Of a DNA stretch of 14,185 nucleotides, positions 1-6,554 are shown piece by piece. Numbering within the stretch: the first letter of the stretch is position 1; each line of letters begins with the position of its first letter. The translations under genes and the position numbers were made by a program. The notes under the pieces were generated by a model, which was given only the letters and a program-made list of their open reading frames with translations, had not been told where the DNA came from and ran no database searches. The DNA lies in the NCBI RefSeq assembly GCF_039521845.1, contig NZ_BAAACW010000051.1:1-14185 (forward strand), written 5' to 3'. Source of the DNA: Alkalibacterium iburiense (GTDB taxonomy: Bacteria; Bacillota; Bacilli; Lactobacillales; Carnobacteriaceae_A).

Positions 1-331
1 TAGGAATAACCCGGGGAGGTCTCATTATCTATTCCAAACCCTTTCAGAGATGGAAGACTGGATAATGAGATGTCAGCCAATATTTTTGTGACGAGTAACC
101 GCAGGAACAGAGGTCATAGTAGTACCTAATGGTACGAAGGACCGAACCTAAGGGAGTACCTGAACCCTCTCTTAGTCTTTCGCACGTTGAAGAAGACCAT
201 CTCAAATAGAGACTAGCTAGATAACGAGAAAAGCTGGAAGCTATGGGATTATCTAGCAGAGCTGAGTGTCGAAGGTTAAGACGAGGAAATAGTAGGGAAT
301 GCCGATTGACTCGAGACAACTAAATTGAGCA
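1..331 (+). ncRNA. Structured non-coding RNA fragment, possibly 5' part of a group II intron (partial)
   Basis: No frame here gives a convincing protein, but the + strand folds well. Bases 20-29 pair perfectly with 61-70 (10 bp). Inside that, 41-46 pairs with 51-56 around a GAGA loop, which is a GNRA tetraloop. Further on, 122-126 pairs with 131-135, 148-156 pairs with 167-175 (9 bp), and 216-224 pairs with 249-257 (9 bp). Two of the stems contain G-U pairs (44/53 and 153/170) that would be A-C mismatches on the other strand, so the + strand is the likely RNA. Dense hairpins with GNRA loops, no coding potential, and an assembly break just downstream (as expected when a multicopy reverse-transcriptase gene follows) suggest domains of a group II intron. 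That identity is inference: I see no intron boundary, no domain V and no reverse transcriptase. The left end runs off the window and the right end is lost in the N gap. Another large structured RNA is possible. Confidence 0.4.
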
Positions 332-354
332 NNNNNNNNNNNNNNNNNNNNNNN
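332..354. other. Assembly gap (23 Ns)
   Basis: A run of 23 undetermined bases separates the structured RNA region from the fabT ribosome binding site at 355. The true distance is unknown, because such short runs are often placeholders, and the two sides may not be adjacent on the chromosome. The gap removes the place where the promoter and any autoregulatory FabT site of the fatty acid cluster would be expected. Confidence 0.97.
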
Positions 355-364
355 AGGAGTTGAT

Positions 365-820
365 GTGGATTCACAAGTGTATGAAATAAACAATTATATG
401 GTTTCTATATTTAATGATGTCCTAATGATTGAAGAAAGAACTTTACAGTCTAGTCAATTTAAAGACGTCTCAATTAAAGAAATGCATACAATTGAAGCGA
501 TTGGCATGTACCAAGAGCATACGACTAGCCAAGTTGCCAGAAAATTAGGAATAACTGTCGGTACTTTAACCGTCTCTGTCAACAACTTAGTGAGAAAAGG
601 GTACGTGAACAGAGTTAGAAATAACGAAGATAGAAGAGTCGTTAAATTAGCTTTAACAAAAAAAGGCCGTTTATTATATAGACTTCATGACAAGTTTCAT
701 CGCGACATGGTAAGAGAGACCATTGAAGAGATGAGCGAAGAAGAAGCAAAAGTACTTATGCGAGGTCTAAAAAATCTTCATGGATTTTTAGAACGGACAA
801 AGGAGCAGTTGCCAGATTGA
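365..820 (+). CDS. fabT: FabT, MarR-family repressor of fatty acid synthesis
   Basis: Transcriptional repressor of the type II fatty acid genes. In streptococci FabT binds DNA as a dimer, and long-chain acyl-ACP strengthens binding (known of the family). The 151-residue protein has the MarR layout: an N-terminal dimerisation helix, a winged helix-turn-helix at about residues 50-76 (S-Q-V-A-R-K-L-G then T-V-S-V-N-N-L-V-R-K-G-Y), and a wing with the family signature N-E-D-R-R-V-V near 86-92 followed by L-T-K-K-G-R. The N-terminal stretch with S-I-F-N-D-V-L-M-I-E-E and S-I-K-E-M-H-T-I resembles streptococcal FabT closely. The GTG start at 365 is chosen because AGGAG ends 5 bases before it; the ATG at 363 is in another frame and soon stops. 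The stop overlaps the fabH start, so the two are likely translationally coupled. Position at the head of the cluster supports the call. Confidence 0.93.
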   Translation: MDSQVYEINNYMVSIFNDVLMIEERTLQSSQFKDVSIKEMHTIEAIGMYQEHTTSQVARKLGITVGTLTVSVNNLVRKGYVNRVRNNEDRRVVKLALTKKGRLLYRLHDKFHRDMVRETIEEMSEEEAKVLMRGLKNLHGFLERTKEQLPD

Positions 821-1806
821 TAGAATTAAATAGTGTGAAAATTCATTCGACTGGGATGTATGTTCCCAGTAACGTGACTACCAATGATGACTTAACTCAC
901 TGGATGGATACATCTGACGAATGGATTAGACAACGTACTGGAATAGAGCAACGCCACCTTTCTGAAGGCGAAAATACAAGTGATCTATGTATAAAGGCTA
1001 CGGAGAACATCTTAAAAGATGTCAACGTGAATCCTGAAGAAATCGGCTTGATTATTGTAGCCACAGTCACGCCTGATACACAGACACCGTCCGTCGCTGC
1101 AAAAGTTCAATCGGCTATTCAAGCAAAAAATGCAATTGCATTTGACTTGAGTGCGGCTTGTACAGGGTTTGTCTATGCTTTGTCTGTAGCAGATAAGATG
1201 CTTAAGCAAATGCAATCAGACTATGCGCTAGTGATTGGTGGAGAAGTCCTATCCAAAATTATCGACTGGTCAGATAGACGAACAGCCGTATTGTTTGGAG
1301 ATGGAGCAGGCGGCGTATTGCTGAAAAAAGAAAAGTCAAGCTCAGATCTATTTATCGAAGATCTTCATACAGACGGGGATAGAGGAAATGCTATCACTAT
1401 TGGTGGGCGTAAACTAAGTAATCCGCTCTTTACTTCTGATGACGAAGATGAAGGATATATGAAAATGGAGGGACGTTCTGTTTTCAATTTTGTGACTAAA
1501 ACAATACCTGGAAGCATTGAATCTGTTCTTGATAGAGGGAACATGACTATGGATGACATTGATTATGTTTTATTTCATCAAGCTAATGCCAAAATGATTG
1601 AAATGGTAGCAAAAAAACTAAACAGTCCCATTGAAAAGTTTCCAATGAATATTCAAAAGTATGGGAATACATCTGCTGCTAGTGTTCCGATATTATTGGA
1701 TGATTTAGTGAAAAGCAAACAATTGAAATTAGGCAGCAAACAAAAAATCATATTAAGTGCGTTCGGCGGGGGATTAACCTGGGGAACGGTATTAATAGAA
1801 TTATAA
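817..1806 (+). CDS. fabH: 3-oxoacyl-ACP synthase III (FabH)
   Basis: Initiating condensing enzyme: joins acetyl-CoA (or a short acyl-CoA) to malonyl-ACP to give acetoacetyl-ACP in the cytosol. The 329-residue length is usual. The thiolase-fold Cys-His-Asn triad is visible: Cys115 in S-A-A-C-T-G-F, His254 in F-H-Q-A-N, and Asn284 in Y-G-N-T-S-A-A-S. The glycine-rich G-G-G-L-T-W-G near the C-terminus is typical. The start is TTG at 817, inside ATTGA, so it overlaps the fabT TGA. AAAGGAG at 799-805 lies 11 bases ahead, a little far, which fits re-initiation by ribosomes finishing fabT. A GTG at 835 is an alternative but has no ribosome binding site. Only 18 bases separate the stop from acpP. Confidence 0.96.
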   Translation: MIELNSVKIHSTGMYVPSNVTTNDDLTHWMDTSDEWIRQRTGIEQRHLSEGENTSDLCIKATENILKDVNVNPEEIGLIIVATVTPDTQTPSVAAKVQSAIQAKNAIAFDLSAACTGFVYALSVADKMLKQMQSDYALVIGGEVLSKIIDWSDRRTAVLFGDGAGGVLLKKEKSSSDLFIEDLHTDGDRGNAITIGGRKLSNPLFTSDDEDEGYMKMEGRSVFNFVTKTIPGSIESVLDRGNMTMDDIDYVLFHQANAKMIEMVAKKLNSPIEKFPMNIQKYGNTSAASVPILLDDLVKSKQLKLGSKQKIILSAFGGGLTWGTVLIEL

Positions 1807-1824
1807 TTATTGGAGGAAACCAAA

Positions 1825-2052
1825 ATGACAACATTTGAAAAAATACAAGAAATTATCGTAGACCAATTAGACAAAGAAGAAAGCGAAGTACAATTACAAA
1901 CGAATTTTAGAGAAGAATTAGAAGCTGACAGCTTAGATTTATTCCAGATCATCAATGACATCGAGGACGAATTCGACATTAAAATTGAGTCTGAAGATGG
2001 GTTAGAAACAGTTGAAGATCTTGTTAAATATGTTGAAGGACAAATGGACTAA
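1825..2052 (+). CDS. acpP: Acyl carrier protein
   Basis: Carries growing acyl chains as thioesters on phosphopantetheine attached to Ser36, in the motif E-A-D-S-L-D. The protein is 75 residues, strongly acidic and predicted helical throughout, as for all ACPs. Helix II reads D-S-L-D-L-F-Q-I-I, close to the D-V-F-Q form of streptococcal ACPs rather than the D-V-V-E-L form of E. coli. The ATG at 1825 is preferred over an in-frame TTG at 1810, because GGAGG at 1812-1816 sits 8 bases before the ATG and the TTG overlaps it. A 26-base gap without a promoter-like sequence leads to fabK, so the genes are co-transcribed. Confidence 0.96.
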   Translation: MTTFEKIQEIIVDQLDKEESEVQLQTNFREELEADSLDLFQIINDIEDEFDIKIESEDGLETVEDLVKYVEGQMD

Positions 2053-2078
2053 AAAATATATAGGGAAGGGGCTCCCAG

Positions 2079-3029
2079 ATGAAACATCCATTACTAGAAC
2101 AAATCGGAATTGATTATCCCATCGTTCAAGGAGCCATGTCCTGGGTAGCGACACCAAGTTTAGCAGCAGCTGTATCCAATGCTGGTGGACTTGGTATGTT
2201 AGGCTCAGGTCATGAACCAGGAGAGTTTGTTAGGAAATCAATTAAAGAAACGAAAAAACTAACGGACAAAACTTTTGGTGTGAATGTCTTACTGCTATCT
2301 CCTTATGTTGATGAAGTAGTAGATGTCGTTTGCGAAGAGGGAATAAAAGTAGTGACAACGGGTGCAGGCAGCCCCGGAAAATATATGAAAAAGTTTAAAG
2401 AAGCTGGCATTACTGTCATACCAGTCGTTGCCTCAGTCGCTTTAGCTCGTCGTATGGAAAAAGAAGGCGCAGATGCTATTATTGTTGAAGGAATGGAAGC
2501 AGGGGGGCATGTCGGGAAATTAACAACGTTGACATTGATTCCTCAAGTAACAGATGCCGTTTCTATACCTGTTATTGCTGCAGGAGGCATTGGCGATGGA
2601 AGAGGAATGGCTGCTTCCATTATGCTGGGTGCATCAGCGGTGCAATTAGGGACCCGCTTTGTGGTCGCTCATGAAAGTATCGCGCATGATAATTTTAAAC
2701 AACGCATCATTAAAGCGAGAGATATCGATACCGTAGTGACAGGGCAGATAACAGGTCACCCTGTACGTGTTCTTAGAAACAAACTGACAAGAGAATACTT
2801 GAAAGTAGAAAAAGAAATTACCAGTGATGAATCCCCTAACTTTTCTAGATTGGAAGAGATTGGTAAAGGAGCTTTACGGAAAGCCGTTATTGAAGGCGAT
2901 AAAGATGGCGGATCCTTTATGGCGGGACAAATTGCTGGACTAGTGAAAAAAGAACAGAGTTGTGAAGAAATCATTCAGGAAATCATGGCAGAATACAAAG
3001 AAGCGATTGAAAAGGCGCATATGTTTTAA
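2079..3029 (+). CDS. fabK: Enoyl-ACP reductase II (FabK), FMN-dependent
   Basis: Reduces trans-2-enoyl-ACP in the last step of each elongation round, using NAD(P)H and bound FMN. It belongs to the nitronate-monooxygenase-like TIM-barrel family and is unrelated to FabI. The 316 residues show the N-terminal Q-G-A-M-S-W-V-A loop (17-24), the E-G-M-E-A-G-G-H-V-G segment with His144 (the position of the key histidine in pneumococcal FabK), and the FMN phosphate-binding segment with A-A-G-G-I-G-D-G-R-G near 168-176. Further on comes G-A-S-A-V-Q-L-G-T-R-F. The ATG follows AAGGGG at 2066-2071. Position between acpP and fabD is as in streptococci. Enzymes of this type are insensitive to triclosan (family knowledge). 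A nitronate monooxygenase is the only alternative and the context argues against it. Confidence 0.95.
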   Translation: MKHPLLEQIGIDYPIVQGAMSWVATPSLAAAVSNAGGLGMLGSGHEPGEFVRKSIKETKKLTDKTFGVNVLLLSPYVDEVVDVVCEEGIKVVTTGAGSPGKYMKKFKEAGITVIPVVASVALARRMEKEGADAIIVEGMEAGGHVGKLTTLTLIPQVTDAVSIPVIAAGGIGDGRGMAASIMLGASAVQLGTRFVVAHESIAHDNFKQRIIKARDIDTVVTGQITGHPVRVLRNKLTREYLKVEKEITSDESPNFSRLEEIGKGALRKAVIEGDKDGGSFMAGQIAGLVKKEQSCEEIIQEIMAEYKEAIEKAHMF

Positions 3030-3031
3030 TT

Positions 3032-3064
3032 TTGACTGATACTTTGATATTCAAACTATTTAAT
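3032..3064 (+). promoter_or_regulatory. Candidate promoter for fabD and the downstream fatty acid genes
   Basis: TTGACT at 3032-3037 matches the -35 consensus in five of six bases. AT-rich candidates for the -10 follow: TTTAAT at 3059-3064 (five of six, spacer 21) or TATTTA at 3057-3062 (three of six, spacer 19). Neither spacer is ideal, so the promoter may be weak or differ in detail. The FabT-type palindrome lies exactly between the two elements, where a bound repressor would block RNA polymerase. Transcription would begin near 3071, leaving a short leader before the fabD TTG start. Confidence 0.5.
3041..3057. promoter_or_regulatory. Putative FabT operator (FabT box)
   Basis: ACTTTGATATTCAAACT contains the perfect inverted repeat TTTGA-TAT-TCAAA (3043-3055) and fits the FabT box form A-N-TTTGA-N3-TCAAA-N-T as I remember it from streptococci and lactococci. 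It lies in the only roomy intergenic gap of the cluster, between candidate -35 and -10 elements. fabT itself is encoded 2.2 kb upstream. In pneumococcus the comparable internal site is in front of fabK; here it is one gene later. Confidence 0.75.
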
Positions 3065-3094
3065 GAATGAGTGGAATGCACCATTTGATAAGAG

Positions 3095-3102
3095 AAAGGA
3101 AG
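3095..3102 (+). promoter_or_regulatory. Ribosome binding site deciding the fabD start
   Basis: AAAGGAAG, with its AGGA core at 3097-3100, lies 8 bases before the TTG at 3109. The upstream in-frame ATG at 3067 has only AT-rich sequence and the FabT palindrome in front of it, with no ribosome binding site. Confidence 0.75.
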
Positions 3103-3108
3103 TTACGG

Positions 3109-4038
3109 TTGAAGACAGCATTTGTATTTAGCGGACAAGGAGCTCAGTATGATGGCATGGGCTTAGAGCTTTATGAAAATAATACTCGAGTAAGAGAAAT
3201 CTTTGAAGAGGCTAGTGATAGGTTACATGTAGACATGAAGCAGGTGTGTTTTCAAGATGATCCCAAACTTCACTTTACTCCTTACACACAACCAGCCATT
3301 TTAACATTAAGTCATGCAATTGAAGAATTGATAAAAGCTGAAGGGTTTGTTCCAGACGTAGTTGGAGGACTAAGTTTGGGTGAATATACAGCTTTGGTTT
3401 CTTCTCAAGCCTTAACTTTTCAAGAAGCTGTGACTCTGGTCCATAAAAGAGGAACGTTCATGGAAGAAGCGGTGCCTAACGGAAAAGGAAAGATGGCAGC
3501 GGTTATAGGGCTGGAAGCCAGTCAAGTTGAAGAAATCTGTGCAGACGTTTCGAAAGAAATTTATGTGGACATCGCCAATTATAATACACCTAGTCAACTC
3601 GTCATTTCTGGAGAAGCATCTGGTGTAGAAAAAGCCAGTTTAAAAGCTGAGGATGCCGGAGCAAAAAGAGTAGTTGAATTAAATGTCAGTGGACCTTTTC
3701 ACTCTCACATGCTTAAGCCAGCCGCAGAACTGTTTAAAAAGGAATTAGAACAGGCTTCTATTAACGAGCCAAAGTATCCCGTGTATTCGAATGTGACGGC
3801 ACAGGTCTACCCGAATAAAGAGGCAATAATAGACTTACTGACACAGCAAATTTATTCACCTGTCAGATTTGAGCAAATGATCACTCAGATGATTGCAGAT
3901 GGAGTAGATACATTTATCGAAATAGGACCAGGGAAAACATTACGTTCATTTATCAAGAGCATTGATAGAACAGTAACAGTAAAAAATGTGGAAAAAGAAA
4001 GTCAATTCAAAAAAGTAATTGAACTTTTGAATAAATAA
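3109..4038 (+). CDS. fabD: Malonyl-CoA:ACP transacylase (FabD)
   Basis: Transfers malonyl from CoA to the ACP phosphopantetheine, supplying extender units to FabH and FabF. With the TTG start the protein is 309 residues, the normal family length, and begins M-K-T-A-F-V-F-S-G-Q-G-A-Q as FabD proteins do. The nucleophile is Ser89 in G-L-S-L-G-E; the residue before it is Leu rather than the His of the classic G-H-S-x-G, which I believe is common in lactic acid bacteria. The catalytic histidine is His198 in G-P-F-H-S. An in-frame ATG at 3067 would add 14 residues (H-H-L-I-R-E-R-K...) without family resemblance, without a ribosome binding site, and upstream of the expected transcript start. The gene is the first after the internal FabT box; fabG follows after 13 bases. 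Confidence 0.94.
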   Translation: MKTAFVFSGQGAQYDGMGLELYENNTRVREIFEEASDRLHVDMKQVCFQDDPKLHFTPYTQPAILTLSHAIEELIKAEGFVPDVVGGLSLGEYTALVSSQALTFQEAVTLVHKRGTFMEEAVPNGKGKMAAVIGLEASQVEEICADVSKEIYVDIANYNTPSQLVISGEASGVEKASLKAEDAGAKRVVELNVSGPFHSHMLKPAAELFKKELEQASINEPKYPVYSNVTAQVYPNKEAIIDLLTQQIYSPVRFEQMITQMIADGVDTFIEIGPGKTLRSFIKSIDRTVTVKNVEKESQFKKVIELLNK

Positions 4039-4051
4039 AAAGGAGTTCAAT

Positions 4052-4786
4052 ATGGATAATACAAAAACAGTTATTGTTACAGGTAGTTCCAGAGGAATAG
4101 GAAAAGCAATTGCGACTGCTTTTCTTAAAGAAGGTCATAATGTTGTGGTCAACGGACGGAAAGAGTTCCCCTCTGATTTGATGGACTATTTTAACTCATT
4201 GCCTGGAAAGGCTCATCCTATAATTGGGGATATCAGTGATTCGGCTTTTGCCAAAAAACTGATAAAAGAGACAAAGAAAACTTTTAAACAAATTGACGTC
4301 CTGGTTAATAACGCTGGAATCACAAAAGATAATTTAATTATCCGCATGTCAGATGAAGAATTTAATTCAACTATTGATGTGAACTTGAAAGGGACGTTCT
4401 ACACTACTAAAGAAGTAGCAAAAGTGATGCTTAAACAGCGTTCTGGACACATCATCAATATATCCAGTGTCATAGGTGTCGTAGGGAATGTAGGACAAGC
4501 AAACTACGCAGCCAGTAAAGCAGGAGTCATCGGATTTACGAAGTCTGTTGCTAAAGAATTAGCACCTAGAGGGATAACAGCTAATGCGATTGCACCAGGT
4601 TTCATCGATTCAGATATGACTACCGTGCTGACAGATGAGATTAAAGAAAAAACATTAAATTTAATTCCACTTAATCGTTTAGGGCAAGCAGAAGATATAG
4701 CAGAAACGGTTCAGTTTTTAAGTAATCAAAACTACATAACTGGGCAGGTTATACATGTCGACGGTGGAATGGTTATGAATGGTTAA
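4052..4786 (+). CDS. fabG: 3-oxoacyl-ACP reductase (FabG)
   Basis: NADPH-dependent reduction of 3-ketoacyl-ACP to 3-hydroxyacyl-ACP. Classical short-chain dehydrogenase of 244 residues. It has the cofactor-binding T-G-S-S-R-G-I-G at 10-17, N-N-A-G at 86-89, catalytic Ser139 in I-N-I-S-S-V, and Tyr152 and Lys156 in N-Y-A-A-S-K, followed by the P-G-F-I-D-S-D-M-T segment. The C-terminus G-Q-V-I-H-V-D-G-G is the family end. AAAGGAG precedes the ATG at good distance. The gene ends 16 bases before the chosen fabF start, and the fabF ribosome binding site begins just after its stop. Confidence 0.96.
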   Translation: MDNTKTVIVTGSSRGIGKAIATAFLKEGHNVVVNGRKEFPSDLMDYFNSLPGKAHPIIGDISDSAFAKKLIKETKKTFKQIDVLVNNAGITKDNLIIRMSDEEFNSTIDVNLKGTFYTTKEVAKVMLKQRSGHIINISSVIGVVGNVGQANYAASKAGVIGFTKSVAKELAPRGITANAIAPGFIDSDMTTVLTDEIKEKTLNLIPLNRLGQAEDIAETVQFLSNQNYITGQVIHVDGGMVMNG

Positions 4787-4802
4787 CTTTAGGAGGCAAA
4801 GA

Positions 4803-6044
4803 ATGGAAAGAGTTGTCATCACTGGATTAGGAGCCATCACTCCACTAGGAAATTCAGTAGAAGAGTTTTGGAACGGGCTAAAAGAAGGAAAGAACGGTAT
4901 TGGACCTTTGACCCGTTTTGATGGAGAAGAAATTGATGTACACGTTGCCGGAGAAGTCAAAGATTTTGATGGAAAAAAAGTGTTGGATCGTAAATCAGCT
5001 AAACGCATGGATTTATTTTCTCAATATGGCGTAGCTGCAGCTTTAGAAGCGATGGAAGATGCCGGTTTAAATCAGGAGAATATAAACGCTGATAGATTAG
5101 GAGTCATCGTTGGCTCAGGAATCGGTGGCTTACAAACAATGCAGGATTCCATTATCAAAATGCATGAAAAAGGAATGGAAAGAGTGGCTCCTTTATTCGT
5201 TCCAATGGCTATTGGAAACATGGTAGCAGGAAACATTTCTATCGCTACTGGAGCTCAAGGACCTAATTTATCTATAGTCACAGCCTGTGCAACAGGAAAT
5301 AATGCTATAGGTGAAGCGTTTAGATCCATTAAACACGGCTATGCTGACTACATGCTTGCTGGGGGTTCTGAAGCCAGTATAAATGAGATAGGAATGGCAG
5401 GATTTGCCAAACTTCAAGCTCTTTCTAATAGTAAAGATGTCAATACCGCTTCCACTCCATTTGATAAAAACAGATCTGGATTTGTTATGGGTGAGGGAGC
5501 TGGAGTACTTCTTCTTGAAAGTTTATCTTCTGCTTTAGAAAGAGGAGCAACGATTTATGGTGAAATAGTTGGCTATGGAGCAACCGGAGACAGTTTCCAC
5601 ATGACTGCTCCTACACCAGATGGTTCTGGTGCAGCTAAAGCCATGCAACGAGCCATGGAAGAAGCGGGAATTACACCTGCAGAAGTAGGTTATGTCAATG
5701 CTCATGGAACAGCGACACCAGCTAATGATTCCGCTGAAACACAAGCCATTAAACTAGCTTTAGGAGAAGAAGGCGCTAAAGACGTTTTGGTTTCAAGTAC
5801 AAAAAGTATGACAGGTCATTTACTGGGTGGTGCAGGAGCTATTGAAGCTATTGCCGCGATTAAATCACTACAAGAAGGCATTGTCCCGCCAACCATTAAC
5901 CTATCCACTCCAGATGAAGAGTGTGATCTGGATTATGTTGCAAATGAAAGCAGAACGCTGGACTACCAGTATGCATTGAATAATTCGCTAGGTTTCGGAG
6001 GACACAATGCGGTCACGTGTTTCAAAAAGTGGGAAGGTGAGTAA
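4803..6044 (+). CDS. fabF: 3-oxoacyl-ACP synthase II (FabF)
   Basis: Elongating condensing enzyme that extends acyl-ACP by two carbons from malonyl-ACP. From the ATG at 4803 it is 413 residues, the usual length. The Cys-His-His triad is complete: Cys162 in T-A-C-A-T-G, His301 in N-A-H-G-T-A-T, and His339 in G-H-L-L-G-G-A-G, with Lys334 in S-T-K-S-M-T. A further in-frame ATG at 4779 would overlap the end of fabG and add eight residues. The ATG at 4803 is preferred because AGGAGG at 4791-4796 lies 6 bases before it and the protein then begins with the family's V-V-I-T-G-L-G. The stop codon abuts the accB start directly. No FabO/FabB-like second elongation enzyme is in this window. Confidence 0.96.
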   Translation: MERVVITGLGAITPLGNSVEEFWNGLKEGKNGIGPLTRFDGEEIDVHVAGEVKDFDGKKVLDRKSAKRMDLFSQYGVAAALEAMEDAGLNQENINADRLGVIVGSGIGGLQTMQDSIIKMHEKGMERVAPLFVPMAIGNMVAGNISIATGAQGPNLSIVTACATGNNAIGEAFRSIKHGYADYMLAGGSEASINEIGMAGFAKLQALSNSKDVNTASTPFDKNRSGFVMGEGAGVLLLESLSSALERGATIYGEIVGYGATGDSFHMTAPTPDGSGAAKAMQRAMEEAGITPAEVGYVNAHGTATPANDSAETQAIKLALGEEGAKDVLVSSTKSMTGHLLGGAGAIEAIAAIKSLQEGIVPPTINLSTPDEECDLDYVANESRTLDYQYALNNSLGFGGHNAVTCFKKWEGE

Positions 6045-6539
6045 ATGAACAGTGAAGAAATAAAGGAACTCATTAAACAAATTGACTCTTCAACTTTACA
6101 GTATTTTGAATTAAGTAAAGAAGAGTTTTCAATTAAAATGAGTAAAAGAGAAGTAGAAACCGAGTATGTCTCTACTAAAGACTCTACCAATCAAACTGTT
6201 TCTCAACCACAAGTCCAAAGAACAGATATGAATGAGAATCAGAGCCAGACGAAGAAAACCGAGTCCGTCTCATCGAAATCGGAAGATAAAAATGCGAACT
6301 ATCATATGATTAAAGCGCCAATTGTCGGTACTAATTATCTTTCTTCATCACCGGAAGCTTCGCCTTTTATCCAAGTAGGAGATAAAGTAACTAAAGGACA
6401 AACTTTAGTTATCATTGAAGCTATGAAAGTGATGAATGAAATTAAAAGTGATGTTGACGGTATCGTTAAAGAGATTCTGGTAGAAGATGGCCAAGCTGTC
6501 GAATACGACCAGCCTTTAATAGCTATTGATAGTGAATAA
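6045..6539 (+). CDS. accB: Biotin carboxyl carrier protein of acetyl-CoA carboxylase (AccB)
   Basis: Swings biotin between the biotin carboxylase (AccC) and the carboxyltransferase (AccD-AccA). The 164-residue protein has a short N-terminal domain (about 1-35), then a polar linker (about 36-85) rich in Gln, Ser, Thr, Lys and Asn, then the biotinyl domain. The biotin-accepting residue is Lys128 in E-A-M-K-V-M-N-E-I. The segment I-K-A-P-I-V-G-T at 89-96 opens the biotinyl domain, and the P-S-P thumb region typical of AccB is replaced by S-S-S-P-E-A-S-P-F. The ATG directly follows the fabF TAA, and AAGGTGAG within the end of fabF serves as ribosome binding site. accC does not follow directly; fabZ lies in between, the usual streptococcal order. 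Confidence 0.95.
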   Translation: MNSEEIKELIKQIDSSTLQYFELSKEEFSIKMSKREVETEYVSTKDSTNQTVSQPQVQRTDMNENQSQTKKTESVSSKSEDKNANYHMIKAPIVGTNYLSSSPEASPFIQVGDKVTKGQTLVIIEAMKVMNEIKSDVDGIVKEILVEDGQAVEYDQPLIAIDSE

Positions 6540-6554
6540 GAGGAGATATGTAAA

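Noticed and set aside
44..319. A 91-codon open frame on the - strand in the leading non-coding region
   Set aside because: It runs antisense through the hairpins at 20-257, has no ribosome binding site and shows no recognisable protein features. The + strand G-U pairs indicate that the selected product is an RNA on the other strand.
1653..1979. A 108-codon - strand open frame across the fabH/acpP junction
   Set aside because: It is antisense to conserved fabH and acpP codons and has the low-complexity composition of a shadow frame.
2063..2076. Possible small hairpin GGGA/TCCC around the fabK ribosome binding site
   Set aside because: Only four base pairs; too weak to claim a regulatory structure.
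3067..3108. N-terminal 14-codon extension of fabD from the ATG at 3067
   Set aside because: No ribosome binding site, no resemblance to FabD N-termini, and it starts just after the promoter -10 candidate, upstream of the expected transcript start.
4779..4802. Longer fabF start at 4779
   Set aside because: It overlaps the fabG end and has no ribosome binding site; AGGAGG sits correctly for the ATG at 4803.
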